Source: CAXBCP01 sp963977005
Lineage (GTDB): Bacteria; Pseudomonadota; Alphaproteobacteria; MPNO01; UBA830
Direction of reading: 5' to 3'
Assembly: GCA_963977005.1 (NCBI GenBank)
Contig: CAXBMQ010000023.1
Span: 1-64,000 of the forward strand
DNA length: 64,000 bases
The notes under the pieces are model-generated. The model was not told where the DNA came from. It worked only from the letters and a program-made list of their open reading frames with translations, and made no database searches. Both the position numbers and the translations under genes were made by a program. This document shows positions 62,814 through 64,000 of this stretch, piece by piece (positions within the stretch are counted from its first letter, which is position 1; each line of letters starts with the position of its first letter).

Positions 62814-63329
62814 GTGGCGGCGCAGGAGGGGCCCCGCGGCGCAGATATTATCGACGCCCTGAAGCAGGCGGGCGTTTTTCACGTCGCCGCACTGCCGGAT
62901 ATCACCACCAGCGCCGGCCTGCTCTGGCCGCTGTCGAAAGATACCGACTTCACGTTCATCCGCCTGAGCAAAGAGGATGAGGGTGTGTCGATCTGCGCGG
63001 CGCTCGGCTACTGCGAAAAACGGGCAGTGTTGCTGATGCAACAGACCGGCCTGATGGATTCGCTGAACAATATCCGCGCCGTCGGCTGCGAGTACGGACA
63101 GCCTGTCTGCATGGTTGTCGGTCTGCTCGGCAAGGAACCCGACCGCGCACCGACGGAATCCGCCAATATCGGTGTGCGCATCATAGAGCCGATTCTCGAT
63201 GCGATGGAGATAGACCATATCCTGATCGAGGAACCGGACGATGTCGCAAAACTGCCACCGGCCATCGACCGCGCATACAAGACATCGCGCCCGATGGTGG
63301 CCCTGATCGGTCGGAGGGTCGAAACATGA
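62814..63329 (+). CDS. Thiamine-diphosphate enzyme, pyrimidine-binding half
   Basis: A 171-residue protein equal to the N-terminal domain of phosphonopyruvate/sulfopyruvate decarboxylases (ComD type): ADIIDALKQAGVFHVAALPD and IRLSKEDEGVSICAALGYCEKRAVLLMQQTGLMDSLNNI, with the conserved Glu that activates thiamine (SKEDEGV). The second half is the next gene. The start is GTG 62814. It ends in ATGA overlap. Confidence 0.83.
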   Translation: MAAQEGPRGADIIDALKQAGVFHVAALPDITTSAGLLWPLSKDTDFTFIRLSKEDEGVSICAALGYCEKRAVLLMQQTGLMDSLNNIRAVGCEYGQPVCMVVGLLGKEPDRAPTESANIGVRIIEPILDAMEIDHILIEEPDDVAKLPPAIDRAYKTSRPMVALIGRRVET

Positions 63330-63907
63330 TGCAGCGCATGGCCTGTTTCGAGAAAATTGCGGCGGCGCGCGACGACGCAATCGTCGTTGCCACGTATACG
63401 TCAGCGTTCGAATGGCACCGGGTCGACCCAAACCCGCTCAATTTCGTCAGCGTCGGCGCGATGGGCCAGGCATCGTCGCACGGCCTCGGCCTCGCCATCG
63501 GACTGCCGGACCAGAAGATTATCGTACTCGACGGCGACGGCAGCCTGCTGATGAACCTGTCGACCCTGACGACGATTTCCAATGCCGCGCCGACGAACCT
63601 GATCCATTTCGTCGTCGAAAACGGCACATATGAAGCCAATGGCGGCCACCCGGTACCAGCGCAGGGCAAGGCAGACCTCGCCGCAATGGCGCGCGCGGCA
63701 GGCTACGCCGAGGCGCGAACGTATGAAGGGCTGAACCAGTTCGCTGCAGACCTGCTGGACCTGTTGGCAACGCCCGGTCCGGTATTCGCCGCGCTCAAGG
63801 TCGAAGCGGGCGACGCCCCGCCGCTGGATTACGACTATGACTGGCTGCACAGCGCCGACCGCCGACGCGAGTTCCGCGATGCCGTGAAGCCGCTGCTGAA
63901 AAGCTAG
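63326..63907 (+). CDS. Thiamine-diphosphate enzyme, diphosphate-binding half
   Basis: A 193-residue protein equal to the C-terminal domain of 2-oxo acid decarboxylases (ComE type). The ThDP/Mg motif is VLDGDGSLLMNLSTLTTISNAAPTNLIHFVVENGTYE, and GAMGQASSHGLGLAIGLPDQKIIVLD precedes it. With the preceding gene it makes a heteromeric decarboxylase. The substrate is unknown. Its TAG is within CTAG shared with a minus-strand stop. Confidence 0.85.
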   Translation: MMQRMACFEKIAAARDDAIVVATYTSAFEWHRVDPNPLNFVSVGAMGQASSHGLGLAIGLPDQKIIVLDGDGSLLMNLSTLTTISNAAPTNLIHFVVENGTYEANGGHPVPAQGKADLAAMARAAGYAEARTYEGLNQFAADLLDLLATPGPVFAALKVEAGDAPPLDYDYDWLHSADRRREFRDAVKPLLKS

Positions 63908-64000
63908 CCGGGAATATTTCGGGCGACATCGCTGGCGATGTCAGAGCCCACTTCTGTCAAGCCCTCGACAGCACGGGCGCGGTCCGCGGCGCCCCGATTC
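63904..64000 (-). CDS. C-terminal end of an unknown gene, rest outside window
   Basis: The minus-strand frame is open to the window edge and reads NRGAADRARAVEGLTEVGSDIASDVARNIPG before a TAG at 63906-63904. It looks like a normal protein C-terminus. The two convergent stops share CTAG, as at 33016. No family can be assigned from 31 residues. Confidence 0.45.
   Translation of the reverse strand, partial: NRGAADRARAVEGLTEVGSDIASDVARNIPG

Overview
The window is GC-rich, densely coded chromosomal DNA from a bacterium, most likely an alphaproteobacterium of the Rhodospirillales type. This is inferred from many TGATG/ATGA-coupled operons, a tripartite tricarboxylate (TctC/Bug) receptor, CoxMSL-type molybdenum hydroxylases, indolepyruvate oxidoreductase IorAB, an alphaproteobacterial GAAC-N7-GAAC box, and GTCATCC palindromes typical of the group. 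No phage, transposase, rRNA or CRISPR array was seen.

The most notable content is a complete decoding machinery for selenocysteine together with three genes that use it. selA (21377-22783) and selB (22780-24705) overlap by four bases and are followed by tRNA-Sec with anticodon TCA (24731-24826). The three genes each read through one in-frame TGA in a redox motif: an exported thioredoxin-like protein with UxxC (7690-8289), an AhpD-like protein with CxxUxxxH (37665-38801) and a peroxiredoxin-like protein with UxxC (38929-39396). Each TGA is followed at the right distance by a hairpin. The last two genes are neighbours and resemble an AhpC/AhpD pair in which both partners use selenium. selD is not in the window.

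Layout. 1-4.9 kb: 3' part of an acyl-CoA synthetase, a PEP-CTERM-like secreted protein, an Rrf2 regulator with an NADH-dehydrogenase-like flavoprotein, and a divergent superoxide dismutase. 5-9.5 kb: tRNA-Leu, an Ldh-type dehydrogenase with an amidohydrolase, the first selenoprotein and a TctC receptor. 9.5-15.1 kb: an orphan molybdenum hydroxylase subunit, a GlcG-like protein, and the homogentisate pathway genes fahA and hmgA. 15-21 kb: prfC, an ankyrin protein and iorAB. 21-24.8 kb: selA-selB-tRNA-Sec. 25-33 kb: a catabolic operon of hydrolase, SDR, amidase, MarR regulator, CoxMSL-type hydroxylase and amidohydrolase. 33-37.4 kb: an RND efflux pair. 37.7-39.4 kb: the paired selenoproteins. 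39.5-41.6 kb: an unusual four-gene operon around an astacin-like protease. 42-58 kb: catabolic genes, including a long reductive-dehalogenase-like protein, LigAB-type extradiol dioxygenase, a CHMI-like isomerase, three FAH-family hydrolases, a UbiD decarboxylase and transporters. 58-64 kb: an ABC-F ATPase, RecQ, and a hydrolase with a split thiamine-diphosphate enzyme.

Taken together the genes suggest an aerobic heterotroph that degrades aromatic, possibly halogenated or N-heterocyclic, compounds and invests in selenium-based peroxide/thiol chemistry. Functions of the catabolic operons are family-level inferences; substrates cannot be read from the sequence.
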